Virus record (IMG/VR): IMGVR_UViG_3300025853_000429
Coordinates: 1-30,294 of that record
DNA length: 30,294 nucleotides
Direction: 5' to 3' (one strand)
DNA from: a virus
Below are positions 16,401 to 24,154 of this stretch, piece after piece. The position numbers and the translations under genes are program-made. Within the stretch, counting starts at the first letter, position 1; each line of letters opens with the position of its first letter. The notes under the pieces were generated by a model. It was not told where the DNA came from. It worked only from the letters and a program-made list of their open reading frames with translations, and made no database searches.

Positions 16401-19400
16401 ATGGATGTGCCAGATGCGCCAATAGATGCGTATGAGGGGAAGTATTCTCTATACCCCGCACAGTTGGATGGTCTGGCGCAAAAAATTATGGGCGTCGAGA
16501 CTGTGCGAGAAGGGAATATTGTTCGCCGCTTCAGGGCTACCGATCTCCCCGCCGCAGTGAAGCAAAGGCTGCGCTTAAACAAAGAGCAGAAGAAGGCTCT
16601 AGATCGACAAAAAGCAGCTATAGACGGCAAGTATTCTTTGGCAAGAAAGCCTATTGATCCAAAAGACCCGGTCTTTTCTTCGCGTGACTCAAAACATGAT
16701 AACGCAGAAGTAGCGGGTAAAGCGCTACCTCCACGAGGTAAGGCGCGTCGTCTGTCTGTCCTCGACCTCCTGTACAATGACAATCTCCTGCCCCGAACTG
16801 GAAGCAGCACTGGGTACGTTGCCCGACTGTTGCAGGAAAGGTCGAGAAAGGTTTTGAGCGGCAAGCCGGTGGCTATCGAATCGGACACAAGCAAGGACGG
16901 ACTGCTTTCTGATGTGTTCGCTGCTGAGGCTATTGCCGCTCTTGAAGAGACAGGCAACGCGGCGACTTGGTACAGCGAGAAAGTTACGGAAGCCATTGAG
17001 GTGGCGTCTCAGTTGTACCCTGAGATAGCGACTGATGCTGATGCCCGTTTTGCTTTTCTGGCAGCCCTCTCGGTAACAAGCCAGAACACTCCGGTTATGG
17101 AGAACTCGGTCTATACGTCAGAGGTGTATGAGTATTTCCGTGAGAACCAGCGCTTCCCTGAGGACTTCTCAAAAGGCAAGCACGGCAAGTCTATGGCGAG
17201 TAATTTCGCTCTTTTGAACGATCTGTTGGACACTATGGGTCCGCAAGGTGTTCGAGCCTTCTTTGATAAACAGTTTACAGTTAAGCAGTTAAAGGATGCT
17301 GGTTTTAAGCCGCCGAGTGGTGAGAACGTAGACACCGTTGTTTACGGGTCTTTTCTGCTTGGCCCCAAAATCGGTCAGGGTTTTTATCAAAACCTGAACG
17401 GGAACTTCTCTCCGGTCACTATCGATATGTGGCTGATGCGGACTGTTGGTCGGGCAACTGGTCGATTAATCGGCAAACCTGAAATTGTTGAAAAACAAGC
17501 AGACAGGCTGCTAAAGGGGCTTAACGCCGATCCAGAAAAGAGCCGCAACAATTTCTTGATAGCCTCCATTCGGGATGCACAGATTGATGGCGACCTTGAC
17601 GCTTTGGTCGAGGTAGCTGATGAGCTTCGTCTGGAGCATGACCGTCTCTTTCTGACACCTGAGGTACAAGCACTATTCCGTCAGAAAAAATACAATAAGC
17701 CCGAGTGGGCAAAGGCTGCTGAAGCAATCATAACGCAGCAAAACAAGCCTCAGGATGCCCCATCCGGGGGCAACTTCCGAAATGCTGTTCGCCGCATTAT
17801 GGACAAGACGCGCCAAAAGATGGCCGACAGTGGGTATGACGTAACCAACGCGGACCTTCAGGCTATTCTTTGGTATCCAGAGAAGAATCTGTACAAGAAG
17901 TTGGGCGTTCGCACGAAAGATAACCTGAACATTGATTACGCTCAGGCGTTTGAAAGAATTTTAGAAGGAAGGACTGAGTTAGATGCCGAAGGAAATGTTT
18001 TACAGCCCGTGGGGAGAGGGGTCGGAACAGAAACCGCCGATGTCACGGGAAGAGCAGAAGAAGATGGTCTCGAACTTGATGAAATTACGTCCGGTGAAGG
18101 GGCCGGATCAGACCCCGGAAGACCAAAGTTCTCGTTAGCTCCTCAACGTGAAACCCCGGAGAACACTCTTCTTAACTTTATCAAGCAGAACCCTGAAGGC
18201 TTTACCGTCACGATTGACGGTCAGCCCGCCCCTGCTGGCTACGTTGTCGCTCCCGTAAAGGCTGCCGAGATAACTGTTAAGGCTGATGAGCTTAACGCTG
18301 ACTCGGTGCGCGAATACGCAGAAATCTTGAAGGATGTTGCGGACTCGACAAATCGCGAGACCTACGCTGGTGGGTGGCTAAACTCCGAAGATGGCCTGTA
18401 CTACCTTGATGCAGTCCATATTTACGATGAGCTTGACACCGCACTCTATATTGCTGATAGTGCAGAACAGCTTGCTATATTTGACCTAAGGACATTCGAT
18501 GAAGTCAGAACCCCAGAAGGTATCGAACAACTCAAATCGGCTGGAACTTACAGCGATCAAGCCCGGAATGAGCGTGGAAGAGATTCAGACCAAGCTGCTC
18601 GAAAGTATGCGGAAATCCGCGCAGACAGAGGTCCGAAATTCAGTCTCTCAAGAGAGCAGTTAACAGAGAGAGACAGCTTCTCTCGGTACAACGAACAGTT
18701 CAGTGTACCGATTGATGCCTACGAGGCATCGAGCTTATCTAGAGTAACATCTCCAAGTCCTCACTCCGAGAACGGCTCTCATAGGATTTTGTTTGGCAAC
18801 AAAGCCTTGACCGTCTTTGTGCCGAAGGGCTTTGACAAGTTTAGTCGTAATCGTGACAAGACCTTTGGTTTCGGCCAAAGGCATATGGTGAAGCACGATG
18901 TAGAGGCCTCCAAGCGAACAGGGGGTACCTATAACAGCATAGCTGATCTTGCCACAGCCGCCTTAAATGCATATTGGCCGCTCAGGAATAACTTAGGGGG
19001 AAGCCCGTTTAAGGTAACTGAGGTGCAAGGCGCGACGGGCAGTCCTCAGATGAGGATGGAGTGGAAGAACGAAAGCTCTGGATACCCTGCCGTATTTATT
19101 TTTGAGCCGTTCTACGTCTCGACCGTTATGCCGGGTGTCGCTCAAAAGAATCCGAATTTAGCAAACACACAGGTCATGTACCTGAAGAACGGTTTTGTTG
19201 GCGCTTCTGATGGTAAGAGCAGCAGCCCCGTACCTCAGCCAGCTATTCGAGTAAAAGACCGCACTCGTGAGATGGAAGTTTCTATCCAGCGGGGAATGGC
19301 TAACGCTGTCTCCGCACAAGAGAGCGCAAAAGTTGAACGCGAGGTTCTTACACTCAAAAGAAAATATAGCCTGAAGCGCAGTGAGGACAATCTCTCTCCT

Positions 19401-22310
19401 GACGCTAGAAAGATTTATCAGGATCGTATTTCTACACCAGAAGATCAGACATTCTTTCAGCGGATAATGTCTTCTTTTGATATGAGTGACCCAAGCAAGC
19501 GCTCTGTGATGCTCAAGATCAGGCGTAACATAGCTGATAACTATGCTGGTGCTCGTGCGATGGGCAAGAGGGCGCAAGAAATTGCCGATATCAATGCTGA
19601 GGCTCAAGTCAATTCAGCAATCGGTCAGCTTGAGAGAAAGCGCGGAGTTGTTGCCGCTGGTTTGAATATAGGCCCGCTTGTAAGGTTTGGCGGTCAAGTC
19701 ACTGCCATCAATGAGAACATTGTTGAGAACCTTGAGAACGATCAAGCCCGTGCAAAATTCCAAGCTGCGTTTGATCGTTTACAGCAAGAGACGCAGTACA
19801 TAGAAACTGACCCCGTGACTGGGGAGCAGACTGTTGTTCGCTACGAAAGCACCGCAGACCTCAAAGGTTTAGCGAAAATTTTTGAAGAAATTGAACAAGA
19901 AGGTCTTTGGGCTGGTTTTAACTTGTACGCTGCGGCTAAAAGAGCCAACAGGCTCATGACAGAGGGGCGTGAAAAAACCTTTACTCAGGAAGAGATCAAT
20001 CTCTCACTTGAAGAGGGGGCCAAAAACCCGGCGATTGTGCGGGCGTATCGAAACTACCAGCTTTGGAATAATGCTTTCGTTGGGGTTATGGAAAACTCCG
20101 GTGTGATCTCAGGCGAAGCGGCGCAACTGTGGAAAGACAATTCGGACTATCTTCCGTTCTATCGTCAAGCCTTTGAGAATGAAGGTGCCATTTATGACAT
20201 ACCGACCGCTCAGGAAACGGCAAGCGGAGATGTTATCTTCACTCCCGATGGGGCGTCTCCTAACAACAGTGTGCTGCAAAATGTTTATAACATTAAGGCT
20301 CCTAAAGAACTGAAGGGTGGCAAGCCGTTTTACTTTGTGATGGTGAATAACGTATCTGACAGTAAGTCCTATACGAACGCCGAGGACGCTGCCACTCGGT
20401 TAAACGAACTAAGGAAAATGAACCCGAGGGCAAAGGTTGGTCTAGCAAAGAGCAATCAGCGCATTGACAACCCAATCAACAACATACTCAGAAACTTCGA
20501 CGCTGGTGTAACATCTGTTCTGACTAACGTGGTCGCGTCACGCGCTGTTCGAGACCTTCAACGTCTTGGTCTTGCCCAGAGAATTCCCACTCCCAATAGA
20601 GTGGAGCCGACGCCTGATGTCGTAGGCATTCGTGTTAACGGAGAGACAAAGTACTACAGGGTGCAGGACGAGCTTCTTCTTGCTTCGTTGGGAGCCACTG
20701 GCGACTTCCAGATGCCGGGTCTCGACCTCATGGCTGCACCAGCAAACCTCCTTCGTGAATTGATCACGAAAGACCCCGGATTTATGGCAGCAAACATGCT
20801 GCGTGACTCTGTGTCCGCTTGGACAACTTCGGGAGTCACCAAGATACCGGGACCCAGCACAGTTGCCGGGTTTGTCAAAACAATTGCAAAAGATGCCAGC
20901 GCTGAGGCTTTGGAGGCCTCTGGGGTGGTTGGTGGCTACGATGCAAAGCAGGACAAAGAAGCTGTAAAGCTGTTCAAAAAAATCAACAGGCAGCGAGGAC
21001 GCGGTGGACTCAGTCCTATAGCTTGGTGGGATAAGTGGGACAAGTTGTCCTTGGCCTCAGACACCGCAACCAGAGTCGCTGTCTACAATCAAATCTTAAA
21101 AGACACGGGTGGCAATATAGCCGCAGCCAATACCGAAGCTCTAGATGTTATCAACTTTAGCCGCAAAGGCTCTTCTCATGGCATCCGCTTCTTCTCTGCC
21201 GTTGTCCCATTCTTGAACGCTCGTATTCAGGGCCTTGACGTTCTTTATCGTAGTGGGGCGCGAGGCGATGTGGGAACTACATCATCTATGACCAAAGCGC
21301 AAAGGCAACGGCGCTTCTTCATGAGGGCATTGGCAATCATATCTATGTCCACCGCGTATGCTATGGCGTCTATGGATGACGAGGACAACGAGTGGTACCA
21401 AAACGCTACTGAAGTAGACAAGGATAACTACTGGATTATTCCGCCTACGTGGCTTGGTCTCGACACAACTCCTGACACCCCGGCCCTCAAGATACCCATT
21501 CCTTTTGAGGTTGGTGTTCTCTTCAAGGTTGTCCCGGAAAGGATCGTGCGTACCGTTCGTGACGACACGGGAATGTCAGGGAACTGGGGCGCTTTTCAAC
21601 GCCACTTTATGGGGACATTCGCTATTAACCCGGTTCCTCAATTTATGCTGCCAATCGCAGAAACAGTGGCTAACTTTGATTCCTTCACGGGCAGACCTGT
21701 CGTCACCTATTGGGATGAAAAGAGAGAGCCTTATTTATCTAATCCTGATTACGTCTCACCTTTAGCCATTGAGACTTCTAAAGGAATTTCCGATAAGTTT
21801 AACATTCGCGTTCCCGCAGAGAATATCGATCATTTGGTTCGTGGATACACCGGAACCTTAGGCAGCTATGCCCTTATGGCAGCAGATGGCATCATGAGGT
21901 CTGCCGCTGGTATGCCTGATAGGCCCGCGAGAAGGCTGGATCAGTATCCTGTCCTCAGCCGTTTCCTACAGGAAGGTCAGGGAACTGGGCCTGTGGAGTC
22001 TTTCTTTGATATTTACCAAGAAGTGATGCTTTTCTCTAGTTCAGTTAGCGAATATGAAAATACGGGTAGGCTTGAAGAATTAGATAAATACATTGGACAG
22101 AGACAGAATGTGGCTCTCGAAGCAGATTACATCAAGAGTTTGGCTGAATCGTTGAAAGAACTCCGACGCTTTAGAAAACAGGTTTCCACTGACCCTGTGA
22201 TGAGCGCGGATGACAAAGCGGACTACTTCAAAGAAATACAGACCCAGATGAATGAGATTGTCTCTGAAATAACCAAAGACAAAGAGAGAATAATTCGGAG
22301 GACTGACTAA
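13416..22310 (+). CDS. Giant polyvalent virion protein (2,964 aa) with zinc metalloprotease motif and LPD38-like C-terminal domain
   Basis: A single uninterrupted frame with several modules. Residues 1-45: small domain (LPNGRVISGVPDGMTQD). About 132-189: Gly-rich hydrophobic stretch, possibly membrane-inserting. About 618-690: winged-helix-like segment. Residues 851-855: HEVVH zinc motif with candidate third ligand E912 in EAVAD, a gluzincin pattern. About 1075-1480: DUF7178-like helical domain (LSVTSQNTPV, IDMWLMRT, ILWYPEKNLY). About 1580-1735: domain with VHIYDELDTALYIADS..QLAIFDL. About 1760-1960: possible nuclease-like or toxin-like domain (GFGQRHMVKHD), unassigned. About 2440-2800: LPD38-type region (LLRELITKDPGFMAANMLRDS, FFSAVVPFLNARIQGLD). 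Recurrent K[YF]SL tetrapeptides separate modules. Polyvalent proteins are packaged and injected with phage DNA; position after internal-core genes matches T7 gp16. The stop overlaps the lysozyme start (TAATG). Individual domain calls are less certain than the overall class. Confidence 0.75.
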   Translation: MDVTLPNGRVISGVPDGMTQDSLREIAIKNGLATAEDFASVQPAQPAGQPTAAQSEEFEGNYFLTGIGRGVDVLQEGYGSAIEGFGGVFDLPGVEQYGADVVAAQKKQLEETSAGALQTKDIKEKGLLSYISATLGAQVPQLGSTLGGAYLGGKVGGGIGAAFGGVGAIPGALIGSVVGGIAANLPFFYGSNREAQKQEIAKGNRVEVSESAAILAAGPQALLDYIADRFLIGGLTPKAIRQGGLFTRGIKGGTAGVVTEVPTEIGQQVLQRLQAGQDLTSDEAMDEYFEVAVAAGLVGGTVRGGTSIFQGRVEDDAPPPPKTEDELAADAAAVFNEDTEPLALPAPEETPLLPDFSNEGVPIVDPDVDIGSLVDGVVSNFSSDLPLSFNKGKVVVTDDVGTPASYEVASSSDGIFVVSKQGVRVSPNFSSTEQAAEFRDRLNVSVNEMMAVQDEVETQRQATEAVKRAKLEETGATLEAARATLSSPSIDFSSIPGDAAQAINVKRTQTGRSTLGAQDTVTLEELSDNNVSQEVIDGLLPSSEAATVEDVRSAAASKNILVEDAGFERFARRNTGSANIERMSPTQLGYMIDAIEGLPAIPGETAQALPVIQTPEFTGPQYSATISLAKRKGEEGVLKSEVSKNIDMKRGAPTQSLIQAGLDRGDLVPHPTKKNRWVSRQFYEERLNRPRTPLERGEQVEAEARAREEQAQPEMPARETLGPGIIVETTREEGDTRSIPERSREFQERLGETTPTPEALSRREEIQQSLTDELNRFAASPAGRAAKLDASKIGVEIVDSVTTGAGTRAEGQLLADADSGKVIIQLALDTAQEGAATDAQVKNNLRDVFNHEVVHALKALGVINEADMASLVKYSKNARIKGSKKTIYQEIVENYTEKNVGRQLSKEELEEEAVADAFRYWAAGQLKVTGKPKSIFDRIVRFFRSIGSGLSNAEITSAEQIFNNLRAPIGARSAPVAPANREAARQAEAAAAAEGMDVPDAPIDAYEGKYSLYPAQLDGLAQKIMGVETVREGNIVRRFRATDLPAAVKQRLRLNKEQKKALDRQKAAIDGKYSLARKPIDPKDPVFSSRDSKHDNAEVAGKALPPRGKARRLSVLDLLYNDNLLPRTGSSTGYVARLLQERSRKVLSGKPVAIESDTSKDGLLSDVFAAEAIAALEETGNAATWYSEKVTEAIEVASQLYPEIATDADARFAFLAALSVTSQNTPVMENSVYTSEVYEYFRENQRFPEDFSKGKHGKSMASNFALLNDLLDTMGPQGVRAFFDKQFTVKQLKDAGFKPPSGENVDTVVYGSFLLGPKIGQGFYQNLNGNFSPVTIDMWLMRTVGRATGRLIGKPEIVEKQADRLLKGLNADPEKSRNNFLIASIRDAQIDGDLDALVEVADELRLEHDRLFLTPEVQALFRQKKYNKPEWAKAAEAIITQQNKPQDAPSGGNFRNAVRRIMDKTRQKMADSGYDVTNADLQAILWYPEKNLYKKLGVRTKDNLNIDYAQAFERILEGRTELDAEGNVLQPVGRGVGTETADVTGRAEEDGLELDEITSGEGAGSDPGRPKFSLAPQRETPENTLLNFIKQNPEGFTVTIDGQPAPAGYVVAPVKAAEITVKADELNADSVREYAEILKDVADSTNRETYAGGWLNSEDGLYYLDAVHIYDELDTALYIADSAEQLAIFDLRTFDEVRTPEGIEQLKSAGTYSDQARNERGRDSDQAARKYAEIRADRGPKFSLSREQLTERDSFSRYNEQFSVPIDAYEASSLSRVTSPSPHSENGSHRILFGNKALTVFVPKGFDKFSRNRDKTFGFGQRHMVKHDVEASKRTGGTYNSIADLATAALNAYWPLRNNLGGSPFKVTEVQGATGSPQMRMEWKNESSGYPAVFIFEPFYVSTVMPGVAQKNPNLANTQVMYLKNGFVGASDGKSSSPVPQPAIRVKDRTREMEVSIQRGMANAVSAQESAKVEREVLTLKRKYSLKRSEDNLSPDARKIYQDRISTPEDQTFFQRIMSSFDMSDPSKRSVMLKIRRNIADNYAGARAMGKRAQEIADINAEAQVNSAIGQLERKRGVVAAGLNIGPLVRFGGQVTAINENIVENLENDQARAKFQAAFDRLQQETQYIETDPVTGEQTVVRYESTADLKGLAKIFEEIEQEGLWAGFNLYAAAKRANRLMTEGREKTFTQEEINLSLEEGAKNPAIVRAYRNYQLWNNAFVGVMENSGVISGEAAQLWKDNSDYLPFYRQAFENEGAIYDIPTAQETASGDVIFTPDGASPNNSVLQNVYNIKAPKELKGGKPFYFVMVNNVSDSKSYTNAEDAATRLNELRKMNPRAKVGLAKSNQRIDNPINNILRNFDAGVTSVLTNVVASRAVRDLQRLGLAQRIPTPNRVEPTPDVVGIRVNGETKYYRVQDELLLASLGATGDFQMPGLDLMAAPANLLRELITKDPGFMAANMLRDSVSAWTTSGVTKIPGPSTVAGFVKTIAKDASAEALEASGVVGGYDAKQDKEAVKLFKKINRQRGRGGLSPIAWWDKWDKLSLASDTATRVAVYNQILKDTGGNIAAANTEALDVINFSRKGSSHGIRFFSAVVPFLNARIQGLDVLYRSGARGDVGTTSSMTKAQRQRRFFMRALAIISMSTAYAMASMDDEDNEWYQNATEVDKDNYWIIPPTWLGLDTTPDTPALKIPIPFEVGVLFKVVPERIVRTVRDDTGMSGNWGAFQRHFMGTFAINPVPQFMLPIAETVANFDSFTGRPVVTYWDEKREPYLSNPDYVSPLAIETSKGISDKFNIRVPAENIDHLVRGYTGTLGSYALMAADGIMRSAAGMPDRPARRLDQYPVLSRFLQEGQGTGPVESFFDIYQEVMLFSSSVSEYENTGRLEELDKYIGQRQNVALEADYIKSLAESLKELRRFRKQVSTDPVMSADDKADYFKEIQTQMNEIVSEITKDKERIIRRTD

Positions 22311-22750
22311 TGGACATTGAAGAGTTAAGGGTTGAACTCGAAGAAGATGAGGGAATAAAATACGAAATATATAACGATCACCTTGGTTACCCCACTTTTG
22401 GCGTAGGCCATCTGGTTAAAGACGACGACCCGGAGCATGGTATGCCGGTTGGCACTCCAGTAGACGAGGGAAGGGTTGCTGAGGCGTTCGAGCAAGACAT
22501 AGAGACAGTATTGGAAGATTGTTGTAGGCTGTACTCTGATTTTGACGACCTCCCCGAAGAGGTGCAAAAAATCGTAGCCAATATGATGTTTAACCTTGGC
22601 TACCCAAGGCTTAGTGCATTTCGGGGAATGAAGGCTGGCGTTGATGCCAGAGATTGGCATAGGGCTGCTAACGAGATGGTAGATAGTCGCTGGTACAATC
22701 AAGTTCCTAATCGCGCAAAGCGGTTAGTAAACAGAATGAGGAGTGTCTGA
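22310..22750 (+). CDS. Endolysin, GH24 (T4-type) lysozyme / muramidase
   Basis: The 146-residue product cleaves peptidoglycan glycan strands at the end of infection. The N-terminus aligns with T4 lysozyme: the EEDEGIKYEIYNDHLGYPTFGVGHL segment carries the catalytic triad equivalents Glu14, Asp23 and Thr29, followed by the GVGHL signature. The second half has MMFNLGYPRLSAFRGMKAG, matching the MvFNmG...F..m conserved stretch of GH24 enzymes, and ends in ...MVDSRWYNQVPNRAKRLVNRMR, also typical. Length fits compact phage lysozymes. There is no signal peptide or SAR segment, so it needs a holin to reach the cell wall. The start overlaps the previous stop (TAATG), and three small membrane-protein genes follow directly. 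Confidence 0.93.
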   Translation: MDIEELRVELEEDEGIKYEIYNDHLGYPTFGVGHLVKDDDPEHGMPVGTPVDEGRVAEAFEQDIETVLEDCCRLYSDFDDLPEEVQKIVANMMFNLGYPRLSAFRGMKAGVDARDWHRAANEMVDSRWYNQVPNRAKRLVNRMRSV

Positions 22751-22751
22751 T

Positions 22752-22931
22752 ATGAAGTTCGTAAGAAAAATTCGTTCTTGGATCATTAACCGCGTCTTAG
22801 AGATCACAACGTGGGGCGGTATCGGATTGGTTCTGGTCTCCGTTGCCGTAATTATGGATTCATCATTTATTCTGGCAGCATTGGCCGCCGCGTGTGGTGT
22901 AATCTCCATCATCGGGCGCGAGAATAAATAG
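22752..22931 (+). CDS. Small two-TM protein, holin-like
   Basis: The 59-residue product starts at ATG 22752, 1 nt after the lysozyme stop; a GTG at 22743 is possible but would overlap. It begins with a basic stretch (MKFVRKIRSWIINRV) and has two hydrophobic segments (about 22-37, GIGLVLVSVAVIMDSS, and 40-54, FILAALAAACGVISIIG) ending in GRENK. Size and topology suit a holin or antiholin. Its place immediately after the endolysin supports a lysis role. I do not recognise a specific family. Confidence 0.6.
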   Translation: MKFVRKIRSWIINRVLEITTWGGIGLVLVSVAVIMDSSFILAALAAACGVISIIGRENK

Positions 22932-22949
22932 CCAAAATAGGAGGGGAAT

Positions 22950-23036
22950 ATGCCTTTCGCTATGAGTTTGACAGGCGGAGAGGTGGTTATTATTTCTCTG
23001 CTACTGCTAACCTTGTTTGCATTGTTTAGAAAATGA
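22950..23036 (+). CDS. 28-residue single-TM microprotein in the lysis cassette
   Basis: A very short reading frame (MPFAMSLTGGEVV, then an IISLLLLTLFALF hydrophobic run, ending in RK) is preceded by AGGAGGGG at 22939-22946, about 5 nt before the ATG and the strongest ribosome-binding site in this neighbourhood. Its stop overlaps the start of the 3TM holin gene (ATGA). One TM segment and a basic C-terminus suggest a lysis modulator, such as an antiholin-type peptide, or simply a leader that couples translation of the holin. No homologue is known to me. Confidence 0.6.
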   Translation: MPFAMSLTGGEVVIISLLLLTLFALFRK

Positions 23037-23437
23037 TTGGTTTAATCAGCGCTGTCCTTCCCTCTGTCATGGATGTGGCGGGGAGATTTCTCCCAGAGGA
23101 CAAAGAAAAACGAGCAGCGGCGGAGCGAGAAATTGAGGCACAGCTAACAACTCACCTCGCAAAGATCGACCTCGCTCAGTTGGACATCAACAAGACGGAG
23201 GCGGCTCACCGTTCAATTTTCGTGGCCGGTTGGCGACCATTCATCGGTTGGTCATGCGGTCTGGCGATGTGCCTTAATTTCCTCATATTTCCGCTTGCCT
23301 CCTTTGTTCTCGCGCAAACTGGTCATCTGGTGGAATTACCTAATTTAGACATGACCCAGATGATGCCTGTTTTGATGGGAATGCTCGGGTTGGGGGGCCT
23401 CAGAACCGTGGAAAAGATTAAAAAAATTACTAAATAG
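23033..23437 (+). CDS. Holin of the 3TM (GTA_holin_3TM) family
   Basis: The 134-residue product forms inner-membrane holes that release endolysin. The family hallmark is visible: a charged amphipathic N-terminal half (EKRAAAEREIEAQL..HLAKIDLAQLDINKTEAAH) followed by RSIFVAGWRPFIGWSCGLAM at about 60-79, a hydrophobic segment at 72-93 and a second one with MMPVLMGMLGLGGLRTVEKIK at 108-130. The S.F..GWRP.IGW.C...... signature is diagnostic of GTA-type and alphaproteobacterial phage holins. It starts on the overlapping ATGA of the microprotein gene. Two other small membrane proteins sit between it and the lysozyme, making a multi-gene lysis cassette. Confidence 0.88.
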   Translation: MIGLISAVLPSVMDVAGRFLPEDKEKRAAAEREIEAQLTTHLAKIDLAQLDINKTEAAHRSIFVAGWRPFIGWSCGLAMCLNFLIFPLASFVLAQTGHLVELPNLDMTQMMPVLMGMLGLGGLRTVEKIKKITK

Positions 23438-23439
23438 TC

Positions 23440-23455
23440 AGGTTAAAAATAACCT
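23440..23455 (+). promoter_or_regulatory. Hairpin covering the ribosome-binding region of the hydroxylase gene
   Basis: A perfect inverted repeat, AGGTTA-AAAA-TAACCT, has a six-pair stem and four-base loop and ends at the base just before the ATG at 23456. The only purine-rich SD-like bases (AGG) are inside its 5' arm, so folding would hide the ribosome site. It starts 3 nt after the holin stop. Confidence 0.55.
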
Positions 23456-24154
23456 ATGAGCGCTCTATTTATCGAACGGCTGTTGCAGCCTTTGTACAGA
23501 CGGTTCTCGCTGTGGGGAGATTTCGCAACTCAGCCGACGCATCTCTATCGTGGGACGAAGGACCTCGAAAATAATTTCGATGTCATCCGCGCTGAGTATG
23601 ACCAGATAATCAAGCGATATGATGATTTCGCGCCGTTTCAAGAAATATCCCCTCACCAGACGTACATATCTAATGACGACAAATGGCGTCTATTCTTTTT
23701 GAAGGGGGCGGGGCTTTGGTTTCCTAGAAACTGCGAACAGATGCCCAATACGGCTAAGATAATTAAACGCAATAAAGAGATCGTAAGCGCTTACATATCT
23801 GTTCTGGGACCGCGAAAGAAGCTAGAGCCTCATGCTGGACCGTATTCCGGTGTGCTTAGGCTTCATCTTGCGCTTGATATACCGCACCAACAGAGGTGCT
23901 ATATCGATGTGAAAGACGAGAGGCTTCACTGGAGCGAGGGAAAGTGCATCATGTTCGATGACACATATATACATTCAGCAGTCAATAATACTGACAAGCT
24001 CAGGTCTGTTTTGTTCATCGATATAGTGCGGCCTCTACCATTTCCATTGCATGTGATAAACTTGGCAGTGATCAGAATGGCTCGTTTGTTTTCGTATGTG
24101 CGGATACCCTTAGCGAACCACAAGAAGTGGCAGAAAGTCTTTTACGATGGCTAG
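23456..24154 (+). CDS. Aspartyl/asparaginyl beta-hydroxylase-like 2-oxoglutarate/Fe(II) dioxygenase
   Basis: The 232-residue product resembles the Asp_Arg_Hydrox family: KGAGLWFPRNCEQMPNT (about 83-99), then SVLGPRKKLEPHAGPYSGVLRLHLALDIP (about 115-143), then WSEGKCIMFDDTYIHSAVNNTD (about 158-179) and RSVLFIDIVRPLP. The two Fe(II)-binding histidines are probably His126 (EPHAGPY) and His173 (YIHSAVN), and Arg183 is the likely 2-oxoglutarate ligand. Members hydroxylate Asp or Asn side chains of proteins or modify lipid or peptide substrates; the substrate here is unknown. A C-terminal hydrophobic stretch (LHVINLAVIRMARLFSYV) may be a membrane-association helix. It sits at the end of the late/lysis region as an accessory gene. 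It overlaps the next gene by 8 nt. Confidence 0.82.
   Translation: MSALFIERLLQPLYRRFSLWGDFATQPTHLYRGTKDLENNFDVIRAEYDQIIKRYDDFAPFQEISPHQTYISNDDKWRLFFLKGAGLWFPRNCEQMPNTAKIIKRNKEIVSAYISVLGPRKKLEPHAGPYSGVLRLHLALDIPHQQRCYIDVKDERLHWSEGKCIMFDDTYIHSAVNNTDKLRSVLFIDIVRPLPFPLHVINLAVIRMARLFSYVRIPLANHKKWQKVFYDG

Noticed and set aside
16187-16996. 269-residue - strand frame inside the giant gene
   Set aside because: Ser/Arg/Ala-rich low-complexity translation typical of an antisense shadow; the + strand frame carries the conserved domains.
18146-18155. Second parS-like half-site (ACGTGAAAC) inside the giant gene
   Set aside because: Only one arm matches and it is in codons of a linker; expected by chance.
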